The notes under the pieces are model-generated. The model saw nothing but the letters and a program-made list of their open reading frames with translations. It was not told the DNA's origin and searched no databases. Below, piece after piece: positions 1-12,543 of a stretch of DNA of 64,000 nucleotides (positions within the stretch are counted from its first letter, which is position 1; every line of letters begins with the position of its first letter). The stretch lies in the NCBI GenBank assembly GCA_916610825.1, contig OU744447.1, forward strand, positions 16,599,751 to 16,663,750. Direction: 5' to 3'. The translations under genes and the position numbers were made by a program. This stretch comes from Haliclystus octoradiatus (lineage: Eukaryota; Cnidaria; Staurozoa; Stauromedusae; Haliclystidae).

Positions 1-924
1 GGCGGTCATACATGATAATTAAATCAGACCTTCCAGAATCAATTGCATCATCCAAAACTTTCAATAGGCTATTATGTATATCTTCTCTTAAAATAGTATG
101 CTCCATAAGTGTCTCTACCATTTCAAATGACTTCACATAATATCTTAAGGCATTACTGTAATCTTTCATTCCATGATATGTAACAGCAAGGGAGAAGATT
201 GAGCGAGCTGTATCTCCATGTTTTCCAAGTAATTTCATTCTAATCTCTACAGCTTTTTCGATCAAAGGAAGAGCATCACTGTATCTTTTCTCTCCAATAT
301 ATAAATTAGAAAGATTTTTAAGAATTAAAGCTGTACCAAGATACTTATCCATTTCTAATATTTCTTCAATTTTCAATGCCTCTTTATAGACATTTATAGC
401 GTTTTCTTTCCCCCCCATTTCATCATAAATGCTTGCTACGTTTTGAAGGTAGGTAGGCATGTCTAGATGAATATCACCTGAGAAAGATTTTCTTCCATCA
501 GCTGCACGGAGATAAAAACTTAAAGCAATTTTTAAATGGACATGCTTTTCATCAGCTAAATCACAGTAGTCAGACATTTTTCTATGATAATTACCAATGG
601 CATTGAAAGAACGTTGGATATCAACTTGATTTTTACCTTCGAATAAAATGTGTCTGAGCTCAAGGGCTTTATGGTGAAATGATAAACCCAATTGCCATTT
701 CTCTCGATTAAAATGTGATAGTAAACTGTAATAAATAATTTCTCCTTCAACAAAGGCAAGAAGTGCTTGGCTTATTATATGTTGTGCTTTCTTGTGCGTA
801 GTAGAGTCTATCTTAGAAAGCTGTAGCTTTCCTTGAATTAAAGCATTTCTAGCTTGATCACTTGAGAATGACAAATATTGCATCGTTGCAAGACCATAGT
901 AGTCAGCAGATAAAGAATGTTGAT
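1..924 (-). CDS. NLR-like gene exon 2 (TPR array), partial
   Basis: The frame is open for 307 codons to the window edge, starting with QHSLSADYYGLATMQYL and ending SGRSDLIIMYDR. Repeats of about 42 residues have the paired-helix TPR pattern: ALSFYLRAADGRKSF, KYLGTALILKNLSNLYIGEK, DALPLIEKAVEIRMKLLGK, SLAVTYHGMKDYSNALKYY. The acceptor lies at 925-930. More TPRs probably follow outside the window. Confidence 0.85.
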
Positions 925-3917
925 CTGAAAAATATATTATAGATCTAAGATATAGGTATATAGAGATAAAGTTAATTCACATATAAACGTTTGAAGTCAA
1001 AGAATTGAATGAACCAGTCAAATTTGATCGAAAATGATTGATAAGTTTTTCTGTGTGTAATTAAGTGTTGAATGAGTTGAGAATAGAAATCAGTTTCATG
1101 TGGGGATATTAAGCAAGGTGGCATATTAAAAAGAGGGACATTAACCGAGTTTGACTGTACCTTTAAAATTCTCTGTTAAACTTTTGACTTCATTTTGGAA
1201 GTCATTTGAATCATTTCATTAATTATCAGGCCTCAATTATTGCATTCATTCCCCCTGCGAAAATATTTGTTGAGTTCAAGAACTGTTCATGAACTGCTCA
1301 TGACATTTATGAAATGTTCATGAATCTCCTGAATTGTTTATGAACAGTTCATGAACTTTACAAACTTTGATGAACAGTTCATGAACTTTACAAGCTTTGA
1401 TGAACAGTTTATGAACACCAAATAAACAGTTCATAAACAACTCATGAATATGGCCCAATTTTCATGAACTGTTTTCATAGGAGTAAGATCGAATGCATGG
1501 CAACACATTATCTGGTAAGTAATTTTTATTTGTCATAAATATAAGCTAACTACTAAGCTTTTAAAGTCAAATACTTTTTGTGCATAACTGAAAGAGTTTT
1601 CCTTTTACAATAATGCTTCAAATTGGTAATTAAAAAATAGGAAAGAAATTACGTTGAGATAATTTTTCAAATGAAAATTGATACCAGCAAAATCCAAATC
1701 ATGAGTTAACCTTGGATGTCTTAGAAAATAGCTTGGGATTTTTAGAATACTAGTGGACCTTGAAAGCAAATCCTTGTGAAAAATTCATTGAGTCCATGAA
1801 CATCATATTATAAACAGTCCTAGGATAGTTCATGAACTGGTCAAGAACATTAAATGGCTTGCTTTAAATGAACCTTTTCATGACCAGCTCATGGACAGTT
1901 CATGAAATCCGGGCCATTTGTTGATCATAAAATGTTTCACAGGTGAAGAAGTAATTGCATCCCATTTCAAAGAATTGCTAACACTTTGCAGTTGGTTGAT
2001 CACTCATAGAATCATTTATATATAGATCATCTGATAGTAAAATGCAGCTTATAGTTGCTGGCATTAGTTGGCATAATCTAAACCTAATCATAGCCTACAA
2101 TAAAGTTTTGATTTAAAACATGGGCCAGTTTGTGTAGTGAAGTGTTTTCTCCAATGAAAATTTAAAATTATTCTCAAATATTAATAATTGTAAAATTGCA
2201 CATAATTTGATCTGCAAAGAAAAAGGAATATTTTATATTGCATTGTCAGGATAAATAAGTTTTTCAGAAAGTCCAAATTACCTTGCTTAGAAGAATTCTG
2301 TGCCAATGAGACAAGTAGGTTTGTCCTACGTCTGCTTGTAATAAATAATTCAAATAAATTGTTAAGGCTATGTATTGTGTCAAATGAGTCATCTTCAACA
2401 ATAAGAGCATTACCATCCTCACACAATGCATAGACAACATTAAAATTGTCTTCGTCGGATTTATATGCTTGAATAATAGATTTATATCCACAATTTAACA
2501 TCTTTGCCAAAGTCTTTAATTTATCAGTATAATGATTGAAATACCGGCTTCTAAACGAGCGATAGAATTCTTTGTGCATCTGTAGTTTGCTTTTATGAGA
2601 TAAAAATGTTCTAACCTTGTGATGCATATCAAACACTTGATTGTTTGCGATTCCTTCCATGCTTAATAAATTTACATGGCATAAAGCGCGTAAAATTAAA
2701 CTCAAAGGTGCTTCTTTCATGGAAGGAAATAGCTTCATGAAAGTAAAACAAGAAAACGTTTTTGGAAATAGTGATAAGCATACTGCAGTTTGTTGAATTG
2801 TATCGCTAAGACGATCAAATGCAATTGAAAGGATTGTGTCAGTTAAATTGTTTTGAACATCAACAGACGAGGTTTGCTTTTCTGATATATCCAAAGATTT
2901 TAATTGTAGTTTTTGTTTGTATGACTTGATCTTTTTCTGTATTGAATATGGATTTTCTTCTGTAAATTGAATTTGTGATGCTGCAAGCTTTAATTCCAAC
3001 GGTTGGTCATTGCAGAGATCTGCTAGAGTATCAAAATCAGATGTGATTTCCTTTCTGCTCGTGTCTTCCATTAACTCTAATGAAGATGCTCTATCTAACG
3101 CACATATCTTTTTTTGATAGACATAGCCATCGATAATTCCACTTTCGATTGGGAGACAAGATGTCATGACAAGTCTAAACTTCTTGTTACATTTAATCAT
3201 ATCAACCAACAGTCTCGTAAATTCAACTTGGATCGATTGTGTTGAATTTGATCGATTATAAAATAAATCTATAGAATCAAGAAGTAAGACTGTTTTACTC
3301 GTCAGGGTATGAATTATCTGCTTTACTATATTTGTAGATATGGAATTTATATCAATTATTTGATCAAATTCAAGTGCAATGGATGATAAGAGTGATACAA
3401 AGGAGCTTCTACATCTCATATCAATCATCTTTGTGGAGAATCCTTTATCTTTCAATCTACATAATAGTTGTTTGGCAATTGTTGTCTTGCCTACTCCATG
3501 CTCACCATATAACATAACACTTGAGACCCTATCTTCATCAAATAACTGTAGTAACTCTTTGATTTCATCTGATCTACCCCGTATTGCTACTTCTTCTGTT
3601 TTAGATGATAAGTCAAGACTATTCTGAAGCTTTCTAATTCCCTCATTGATCACATTTGAATTTGCAGAAGTTGAACTAAGGCTAAGGGTTTGTTGTAAAA
3701 ATGCAGGAGCAAGCTTTGGAGTGATTATTGAGTCTCTTTGCAATGACTGGAGAAGTGTTGAAACTGTTCTAAACTCGTAGTATCGACCACCATAAGTATT
3801 TAAAATCATACTGACATATTTATCAGCTTCTTCTTTGCTCATAGCATCATCAATGTCTATAATTAAAGATGTAAGTTGCCGTTCTTGTTGAAATTGCAAG
3901 GCAGATACGGCCGACAT
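1..3917 (-). CDS. NLR-like protein: DED-like + NB-ARC + TPR (3' end outside window)
   Basis: Exon 1 is 2282-3917 (ATG at 3917) and exon 2 is 924 down to the left edge. The donor after 2282 (G|GTAATT) and the acceptor before 924 (TTTTTCAG) join in phase 1 as GAT, keeping the frame open. Residues about 10-80 resemble a death-effector fold (LLQSLQRDSIITPKLAPAFL). NB-ARC follows: P-loop GEHGVGKTT at 138-146, Walker B LLLDSID at 211-217, a TSC sensor-like motif near 252, a GLPL-like CNDQPLELKL at 302-311 and an MHD-like MHHKVRTFL at 431. Exon 2 (308 residues) holds helical repeats of the TPR_12/kinesin-light-chain kind (LAVTYHGMKDYSNALKYY). Animal proteins of this layout are taken to be cytosolic innate sensors or apoptosis adaptors, with TPRs as the ligand or partner region. 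MHH in place of MHD may alter autoinhibition. The DED call rests on pattern only; NB-ARC and TPR are secure. Confidence 0.88.
925..2281 (-). other. Intron of the NLR-like gene, with two palindromic MITE copies
   Basis: A 1357-bp intron. It holds a fragment of a dispersed repeat near 1080-1160 and palindromic GTTCATGAAC-type elements at about 1251-1481 and 1775-1943. No coding sequence was seen on either strand. Confidence 0.7.
2282..3917 (-). CDS. NLR-like gene exon 1 (DED-like and NB-ARC)
   Basis: First coding exon, 1636 nt, ending in phase 1. The open frame runs on to 2181 but leaves coding sequence at the GTAATT donor; the residues beyond it are intronic and turn hydrophobic and low in complexity. 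Start choice: the ATG at 3917 opens the frame directly before the DED-like domain, and the sequence beyond it drops to an AT-rich non-coding character. Confidence 0.85.
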
Positions 3918-4618
3918 GTTTGTGATCGAAATCGAAAGTGAAAAATGTTCTCTTTTGATAGCCTCTTCTTAATGTTCTAGCCGATGGTCCGATCGGATTT
4001 ATTATCGAACAATCCGAATACTATTACTATCGATATAAGAATCGAAATTAGCTTTTGGATTAATGTCTACAACAGTAGGAGTTGAGTTGATCAGCCACCA
4101 TTAAAAAATACAGGCATCATTTAGTAACTTATAGCCTACAATCTACACAAAAAAGTAAAGTAGTTACATAGAGGATATCAGGAGTTTGTTCCCCAACAGC
4201 TACCTGCTTGGAGCGACCAGTTTAACATGTTTCGACGGGGCTATGGGAGAGCTGTATCTTTTCATGTTTGTATCGTGAATTGTGTAATTTACAAGTTTCT
4301 ATGTTAGCTATGTCTGACAATGATTTGTGACGTTCTTTGTGTAGCAAATAGGTAAGACGTAAGAGGGACGGCACATTCCTATAATGTGGCTGTCTATACT
4401 ACTACTAGTTTAACATCCATTTTAAGTCTCAGCAGTTTATAACACAGCTTTTCAATTTTGATAATAATTTCTATGCCAGAGACAGTGTCAAAAACATTAC
4501 TATAATTTATGTAAATTTCATTCATAATAGTTAGCTGGATGGCAAACAAAACCTTTAGTTTACTGTAGACCAACCCCGCAAAGTTAAATTTAGTTCAAAG
4601 GCTGTACAGTATACATAC

Positions 4619-4825
4619 TTAAAGGGGCAAAATTGACCGGCGACCGCTGCGAGTACAAGTTGAATTTATGCTTAGCGTAATTCAACCGTCTCGCTTTGAA
4701 ACAATTGTTATACGCAGGCCTAACTTGTAATAAAATTCATGTCAACAATGAACATTGTGTTATAACAATAAGCGTGCACGTGATCCTAAGTGCGTGGCGC
4801 CTGCCGGTCATTTTTGCTCCTTTAA
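4619..4825. mobile_element. piggyBac-like MITE with TTAA target duplication
   Basis: A 207-bp non-coding element. It begins TTAAAGGGGCAAAATTGACC and ends in an imperfect inverted copy (GGTCATTTTTGCTCCTTTAA). The outermost TTAA on both sides fits a piggyBac-type duplicated target. An inner inverted pair (GTTGAATT..AATTCAAC) makes it strongly foldable. It is more GC-rich than its surroundings. Confidence 0.65.
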
Positions 4826-4979
4826 TATAAACAGCACATCACAATTTGCATTATTTCAAAATCTCATTCATAGCGACGGACGCCAATCAAACAAGTTTGT
4901 TTAATAATTTCAGTACCGAGACAATCTATTTTTAAAACAAATGATCACATAAAATCTAATAAAACAACTAATTAATTCA

Positions 4980-4989
4980 TTTATTTATT
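4980..4989 (-). promoter_or_regulatory. Candidate poly(A) signals for the TMCC gene
   Basis: Two overlapping AATAAA hexamers on the minus strand, about 195 nt past the TMCC stop codon at 5183. Position and motif fit a metazoan polyadenylation signal; use in vivo is inferred. Confidence 0.45.
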
Positions 4990-5182
4990 ATATAATAATT
5001 AAGTTATAAATTTCTACATAAATTCACTTTGGCCAGCCAAAGCTATCTGCCTTTCTTTCCAAAGTTAGCAATGAACATATTGTTCAAAACTTAAGTCTGT
5101 ATCATACTCAATGCAGTAGCTATTAAAATCGAGTTGATCGTCATAATTATTGAGCCAACCACACATTGCGGTAAGTTTGACG

Positions 5183-5342
5183 TTAGCTATCAATTGTATC
5201 CCACTTAATTGGTAAACGTTCCAATAATGGTTTTGTCATGGAAGATATTGTTTGTAGAACAGAATCAATTATAGGATTATCAGAATGTTTCCATAATAAT
5301 ATAACAGAGAGAAGGAGACAGATAGATGTCAAACAGCGTAAC
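5183..5342 (-). CDS. TMCC terminal exon with second membrane segment
   Basis: Acceptor TTTCTTTTCAACAG, then [20 protein letters not shown], the hallmark second hydrophobic segment ending in the W-K-H of TMCC proteins. A short tail ([25 protein letters not shown]) follows, with stop TAA at 5183-5185. Phase 2 to 1 joins the preceding exon at CSTR. Confidence 0.85.
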
Positions 5343-8300
5343 CTGTTGAAAAGAAAAGATCACAATAGAGTTGTTGTAGCAATTTGGAGTCATTAAGTAA
5401 AAATAGAAAACCTGCGATCAAGATAATTGCCACCAGCCCTCAAAATATCACCATTGTTGCCAAAAATAAGAAAGCGATGTAGACATAATCCTGCAAGATT
5501 CAGCTCATGAATACGGGATTGCACGATTTTCATGAACTTTTATAATGAGCATTTATGATGAATTTCGATTTTAAGTTCATGATATTTTGATCCCTCAGTA
5601 ATGTAATGTGCTTAATTTGGGATTATTTGGAAATGTGTAAAGTTAAATGTTATGTTATATTATTATCTGACTTTAGATAATAATGTTACGGATAAATATG
5701 GCGATGTGATGTAGCTGTGAAAATAAATGTAATGTAATATTAATCTTAAATTTAATGTAATCATCATATTATTGTGAGTTGCATGGTTATTGTAATTGGT
5801 TGATTGTGAAGTATGTGTGAGTGGGTTGTTATGTATTATATATGATATGTGTATAGTATAAACCATGTGTTTGGAGAATGTAAAGAAACTTCCTTGCAAA
5901 ACATTTATTGACTGAGTTCATGAATGTTTAATGGCCTGTTTTTCATGAATTGCATCAGGGGTTGTGTATTGAACTTTCATTGTGTTGGTGAGCATGTCAA
6001 TTAATAGATATCGCATCAAACACAATGTCACTGTGTTGTTTTCTGTCTCATCAAGTAGAGGCACAAACGCAACCTTTTGAGAACTGGTTTCGAAGAAGAG
6101 CCTCTGCATGTATTGAGCCTCAACTTCCTCTTTAAAATTAGGTTGCCGATTTGGCCAAAATTGTTGACGAAGTGTTCATTTTCTTCAAGCATTCTTGGCA
6201 ACGAGAAGTGGCTTAAACGCAGAAACATTGTAATACATGCGTATAAATGGTATTTTATCAACTATACCTTGTTGAACAGAACGGGGAGACAATCCGTGCC
6301 ATAGTTGAGAAGAGCACAAGTAATATAGCAAATAATGATATTACAAGGCTTAATGCTTTTGATAATAATAATTTGGCATTCCCACTGCCATCAAAATAAC
6401 TGTCAACAGATAATAGAAGCTGCTGTTGTTGTTGTTGCTGTAATTCCATTTTGTTTATCTAAATAATACAGAAAACAACGGCATCCATTAAAACATTGTA
6501 TATATCATCAAAAATCGAATTAATCAGTAGAGGATTAGTTACTGGTGGTATATAGATTTTATTGGAACGTTCAAACAAATCAACCAAAGACAATCCTCAT
6601 GTCTCCCACAATCAAGACGAAATGTTCTCTCTTAAGTTGAAATTTCATTATACACTACCCACAAATATCTATATTTGTTTAATTTGAAAACCAAATGTGA
6701 CAATTTGCAACAGAGTCAAGCACCTATGTCAATGTTAATTATTCTAAAGTAGGACACAATTTATTTAATGTTTAATTATAGTTCAATTTTCACCATGCCA
6801 TTACTTCTATCAAAGCGATGATACATGTTGATGTTAATATTTAACCAAAACCGATATAGTCAAGGTCCGACAAAAGGTTCAGCCTTCGGGAATCCTATAA
6901 GTATTCCAATATTTTCTTCTGAATTGTTTTGTTGATGTTTGACCAATAAATCATTAAAAACATCAATTTTCTTCTGAATTTTGTCTAGCCTTCCAGGATC
7001 TAGGATCCCAGGATCCCCACTTTTGTTGGACCTGGATATGGTGAAATCTGTATATAACAGCCAGATACAAGATGTAGAGAAATTGACCGCTATATGCAGG
7101 TGGCCTTTATATACAAGGTTGATTCAATACATTGGCAGCACGAAGTGATCACTATAGACAGGAAGCCGTTATAACATGCTTGAGTGTAATGATTTATTGA
7201 TTTGCGAAGAATAGTATTACAGTACTGTGAAATCAGCTATTATTTGCATACAATAACATCATCATATAATCAACTGTTATACATGGAAACAATAGATCTT
7301 TGCTTCTTAATCGCAACCATGGTCAGTGAATAGCAGTGAAGGTTTTAGAAACTTCAGTTGTACGTACCCTAGTAACACATGAATCAACAGCTTCTTCAAT
7401 TTCACCTGATCTTTCAGCAGATCTATAGTCAACACATTCGATTCTTTCCTCTGCTCTATCCAGTTCCATTTGCAATGCACTAATCTAGAAAATGGAATCA
7501 AAATCAAACCATGAAAGATGAAGAATGAAATCTGCAAGAGGCTACAATGTTACCCACATGGCGAAATTCCCTGCTTATGTGCAACCCAATCTTTGAAACC
7601 CTATCAACTACAGTATTTTGTGATAAAGGATTTGCTAAAAGACTTTGGGCAAATGCAAATTCGGGTAAATGCAATGAAAATTGTTGGCAATTTTGGTTTG
7701 CACTAAGCGGGTTACACAGTACCATATCGCAGTGGAACAATGCTACAGAGAAATCCTCTTACATGTAATATACTATAGTTGAATCGAATTCTTATTCATT
7801 TGTTTACAAGTTAGAAGCCTTGAAGTTAGTTAGACTTGGCTATCTTGATGTTTGTGTTCAAGTATATTGTCATGAGTGAAATTCCAGATAAATACAACCA
7901 AATTCATTTGAAAATTAGACTTGCATATTATTAGATGGGTTGTGCACTGTGAGTAGATCTTGTTCACTGTATATTTGAATGCTCATGAAGAATGTTTAAA
8001 AATAACCAATGTTCACGGTTTTTTGAGTTAAAAATATAGACAAGAATCATAAAATAATAAATTGTTTTTAAAGATCATGTGGAAGTGTCAACAGCTTAGC
8101 AGCTATGTGACTTTTACATGCATAAAGTTCAGTCAAAAGAGAGGAAAACCCTTGAAACATTTTCAAAAAATAGCTACAGCAATGTAACTTTAATGTTCTC
8201 TTATCTCCATGTTTTGGAGAAGATAGAAAAGGAGGAATTCCATTGATTGGAGGGAATGCCTGTTTTATAAAAGGAAGACAGCTTTTCAGTGGCAAAAAAC

Positions 8301-11300
8301 CATTGACTGAATATTGTCAACTGCTTATTTGTAGAAAAATTACACTTTACAGTTGCTTTACTCTTGTTTGCTAAATTATGATTACCCGTATATCTCGGTC
8401 ATAGGCCTAATGAACATAGCTGGAACGTTTTTCTTTATGAAATGGTAGAACAAAATTCAAAATTTTACAAGAGCAAACTCAAATAAGGAGATGATGTCGA
8501 AAATTATGTTATCTACACAGGAGTTTCAAGGGATGCCATAAATTTACAACACATCTCCTTTGGGCTACTAGGAACAAAATCAATAAATAGAATTGATGTG
8601 AAATAAATGTTGCTAGAGATAATATTATTCATTGTTTTTAATCAATACCTCATTTTGATGTAATTCTGTTAGATCATTCCATTGATTAATCAGATCATTC
8701 AGTTGACTTTGTAATCTCTGTTGGGTACATAATAAATAAATAAATGATTATAGTATTGAATCTGCTGCAGTATAGTGGTCACAGTGTACAATCACAATTT
8801 TTTGTGACAATTGTACAACAAGAATAGCATTTGTTTTTCATATCGACATCTACATATATGTTTAGTGTCATTTAAGTCAGCAATCTTGATTAGCAAACAT
8901 GGGATAGGAGTACCACAAAACATATTTACTTATTATAATCTAACAGAGCTGTATCTGCCAGTAGCTTCATGTTGGATAATAAAACTAACTTTGATAAAAT
9001 TGATAGTTAATCAGTTGCGTTTGCATTTATTACTAAACATAATATGAAGATTTTGTTGCCAAACAGCGGAACAATATTTGCCATTAAAATCAAAATTGAA
9101 ATCTAGCTTACCATATTATTTTTATTATTTGCTAATTAGTAAAAATTTCAACAGTATGCTGATATTTACTAAATATATGCAAATATGAATAAAACAAAAA
9201 TAAAATGATAATTAATTTGATAGTACTTCAAAAAACTTTACTTTCTAGAAATTTCTAGAACTGGAATAAGGCACATGAACAACTGTGTTCCACACACAGT
9301 TTCAAACCTTCAAGATAAACAGTGCCATTTAAAAGTTGTGACGACATAACCATATAGAGCTTTCCTTTGGGAAAATTTCAGTTTACACACAAATAGTTCT
9401 GAATCATTATCCAAATTGACTGTCGTTTGCAGCACAAAATAAAGCAACATGTTGGCGAGAACTTAACAAAAAATTATTTAGCACAATGACAAATATTTTA
9501 TTCTTGAATCGCACATGAAGCATCATCGGTTTGCACTCAAGAAATACGCATATCAATATTGTTTTGTATAAATTGTTAAAAATGCAGTACTGCGAACACG
9601 GTAGATCCCATATAACTGAAATGAAATATGATAAAATCAGCAATCCTTAATATAGTAACACTGACCTCAGAGTTGTATCTTGCATCTTGTAGTGATCGAG
9701 TTAGAAAATCTATCCGATCCTGAAATTGAGGAATCATACTTAGCTGTCATTCACAACTAGAATGGCTGGCAGGGAAACTCAAAACTAAGGCTGTTTAGGT
9801 AACTGTAAGGCTGCATTTCTCTCTGAGGGTCTCAACATGAGCATGGCAATATATGAGTTTGACATGCAGATAGATGGAGCATTGCCGTAACTTCATGCTT
9901 CTAGCCAGAGAGGTATTTCTCAATTTTGTCAATAAAAATGTCTGGCATTTTGCATATTTGGGAGCATCAGTACCGTAATCTGTAATACCTTCAAAATTGC
10001 ACAACTTTTGCAATTTTTCGACTCAAAATTGCACGGACTTGTGATAGGGAACATCTCTAGATAAATGTTATGCAAAAGACATACACATATCTGCCATAAT
10101 TGTAATGTTGATTGATTTACCAAATGCTTCATTTATTAATACAGAACTGACTTACTTCCATTTTATGTACTGTTCCACGTAGCACTATTGATTCATTGTG
10201 TAATGTAGAAATATCTTCCTTGAATGCATTCAAGTCTTTTTCAGATTCATGTTCCATTGATTGGCAAGTGGTTGGACTTGTTGCAGGACTAGAATAGAAA
10301 CAGGCAATATATTTGTGTCATGTTCTTTATATCATTTATGTCATTCAAAAGTGATTCAAAATGATAAGGAAAACAGCAGCAAATAAATTTAATTTTGATT
10401 TTTGTCGCTATTATTCATACCAGCATGTTGTTTATGTTCATATAATTTAAAAAAACAAATATATTAATCTGCTCATCAGTTGGAACATGAATGTTATAGT
10501 TTACAATTCAAATATTAATGTTATAGTTTTCATTTTTATACTTAAGCTCTGGGAAAATGACGACAACATTTGCGCCACTATTAAATCCTTTGAAAATACT
10601 TGTCGTTTATCAATTCCTTCGATTTTGTCTGACGTGTTGGATTTTGCATTTTATTTGTCGCATTGCGTTTGATGGTACATGCAGAAAAAGAGTCTTCAAT
10701 TAAACAGAAGTTTTAGATATAATTGGATTGCACTTGCCTCAACTGGTATTTAGTGGATTTCTTATAGTGTAATTAATCAAAATTAGAATCGTTTAAATCA
10801 TAATGTTACAGCTCGATTCAAATCAATATCTTAATAATAGGGGCTGTCTGAAGTTATGTACGCTACATCAAACTAAGAAAAATTAAATGTAATAGGCCTA
10901 CTGACAAGTTAACAACAATGAAACTTACTAAACATGATTAACAGAATCTAAACTTGAGTTTTCTTCATCACTGAAACAAAGAGAAACATTTTAACTCAAA
11001 TAAAAACAATAAACAATTTTTTTGGAAAGCCCTTCACTGTTATACAGTTGATCCTTCCGCTTTTATTGTTGAAATATTTACCTGACATAAAATTGATAGT
11101 TTTTCTCGCTTTCTTCAATACGCTGCCCATTCGATGGGTCCAATCCTGAAAAATTGAAAAATGTATTATAATTTGTCCAAGAGATTCAATGATATACTAC
11201 TGCATATTAAAATACAGCCACAGAAGGAGAAACTGAATTGGATGTCAGGGCACTATATGAGAACTAAATGACAAAAGAAACAATTTGTTTGATTGTTTGT

Positions 11301-12512
11301 TTCATTTTCATTTAATTAATGATTATAAATATGACGTGTCCCATCACTCTGTTGTTTGGAATTGATGTCATCATCAACAAACTCCAAAATAATCCTTAAT
11401 TTAGCCTGCAAGTTTTGAGGAATAACAGTGACACTGGTCTAGGTTTAAATGAGCCAAAAACATCTCATGGCTTAATAATGCCAAATGTATAGTTGGGGGA
11501 TATTTTATTAAAGTACCTTGTTGTGATGTTGCTTGTGTTGGTGATATATTTTCCAAGCTGCCACCTTTCTTATCTTTCTTTATAAAATGATTAAGCGATT
11601 CTAACGGACGAGTGACTTTCCTGTAAAAACACAGTATCACAGACTGAAAAGAAATATCTAATGTAATAAAATATCTTGGAGCCATTATAAATATTAAAAT
11701 AATATTTTGATAGTTTTATTCAAAGGAGAAACTGTACTAACATAGCTGTGTATTAAATATTACACTTTCAGTTAATTAAATAATAACTAATAGTCACCCC
11801 ATCAGCACAGGTGCTTGTTTACTGTGAGACATAAACACATTTATAGACAAACACAATCATGTGTGCGTCGACGAGGAATCAAATCCTGGCCTCTCGCACA
11901 GAGAGCGAACATTCTGCTACTGAGGTACCAGTGCTCCAGATTTAAAATTCAGAAATCAGTTTTGTCAAAATTACTGGACATCACTCACCCTGAGATACTT
12001 GATGCACCAGCTTTCATAGCATCTTGCATACCCCTATAATGAAATCTAAACGTTAGTTGCCTTGAATAATGAACTGTACTATATATTCTATCTTATGAAA
12101 ACAGTAAACACACATTGTTAGGCCTATATCTTACCGAAGCATTCCTTTGGCACTGTGGGCAGTCGATACAGATTCTTCTTCCTAAATAACAAGAACAGAT
12201 AATTCAAAAGATGAAAGCAATTGAAATGTAACCTAAACTGCTAAATTAGGGCATTGTGTATGCTATTTTGTAGGTCTGTAATAATGATAAATGCCCCTGC
12301 GAAGACAGTCAATGAACATCAAATGGCCATATTTTCATGAATTTTTCATGAAGGTCCATGAATAGGTCCATGGAAACAAGTCATTCATTCAACGTTCATG
12401 GACTTTTTATAAACAGTTCATGAAATATTCATAAGCTGTTGATGAACAGTTCAATTTTACATATTTTTTCACTGGCGTCCTACCATTCTAAAAAAATGAA
12501 CTAAACCATACC

Positions 12513-12543
<31 letters not shown>

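Larger units (their letters stand above)
3918..5182. other. Intergenic: NLR-like gene upstream region, piggyBac-like MITE, TMCC 3' flank
   Basis: About 1.26 kb between the NLR-like start codon and the TMCC stop codon. It must hold the NLR promoter, but no TATA box or other defined element stands out. The TTAA MITE at 4619-4825 and the TMCC poly(A) signal near 4980-4989 lie here. Nothing else coding was seen. Confidence 0.6.

Noticed and set aside
5918-6261. Minus-strand open frames just after the first TMCC membrane segment, considered as its C-terminus
   Set aside because: The acceptor at 5343 leads to an exon with the expected second hydrophobic segment and W-K-H motif in the correct phase; the closer frames lack both.
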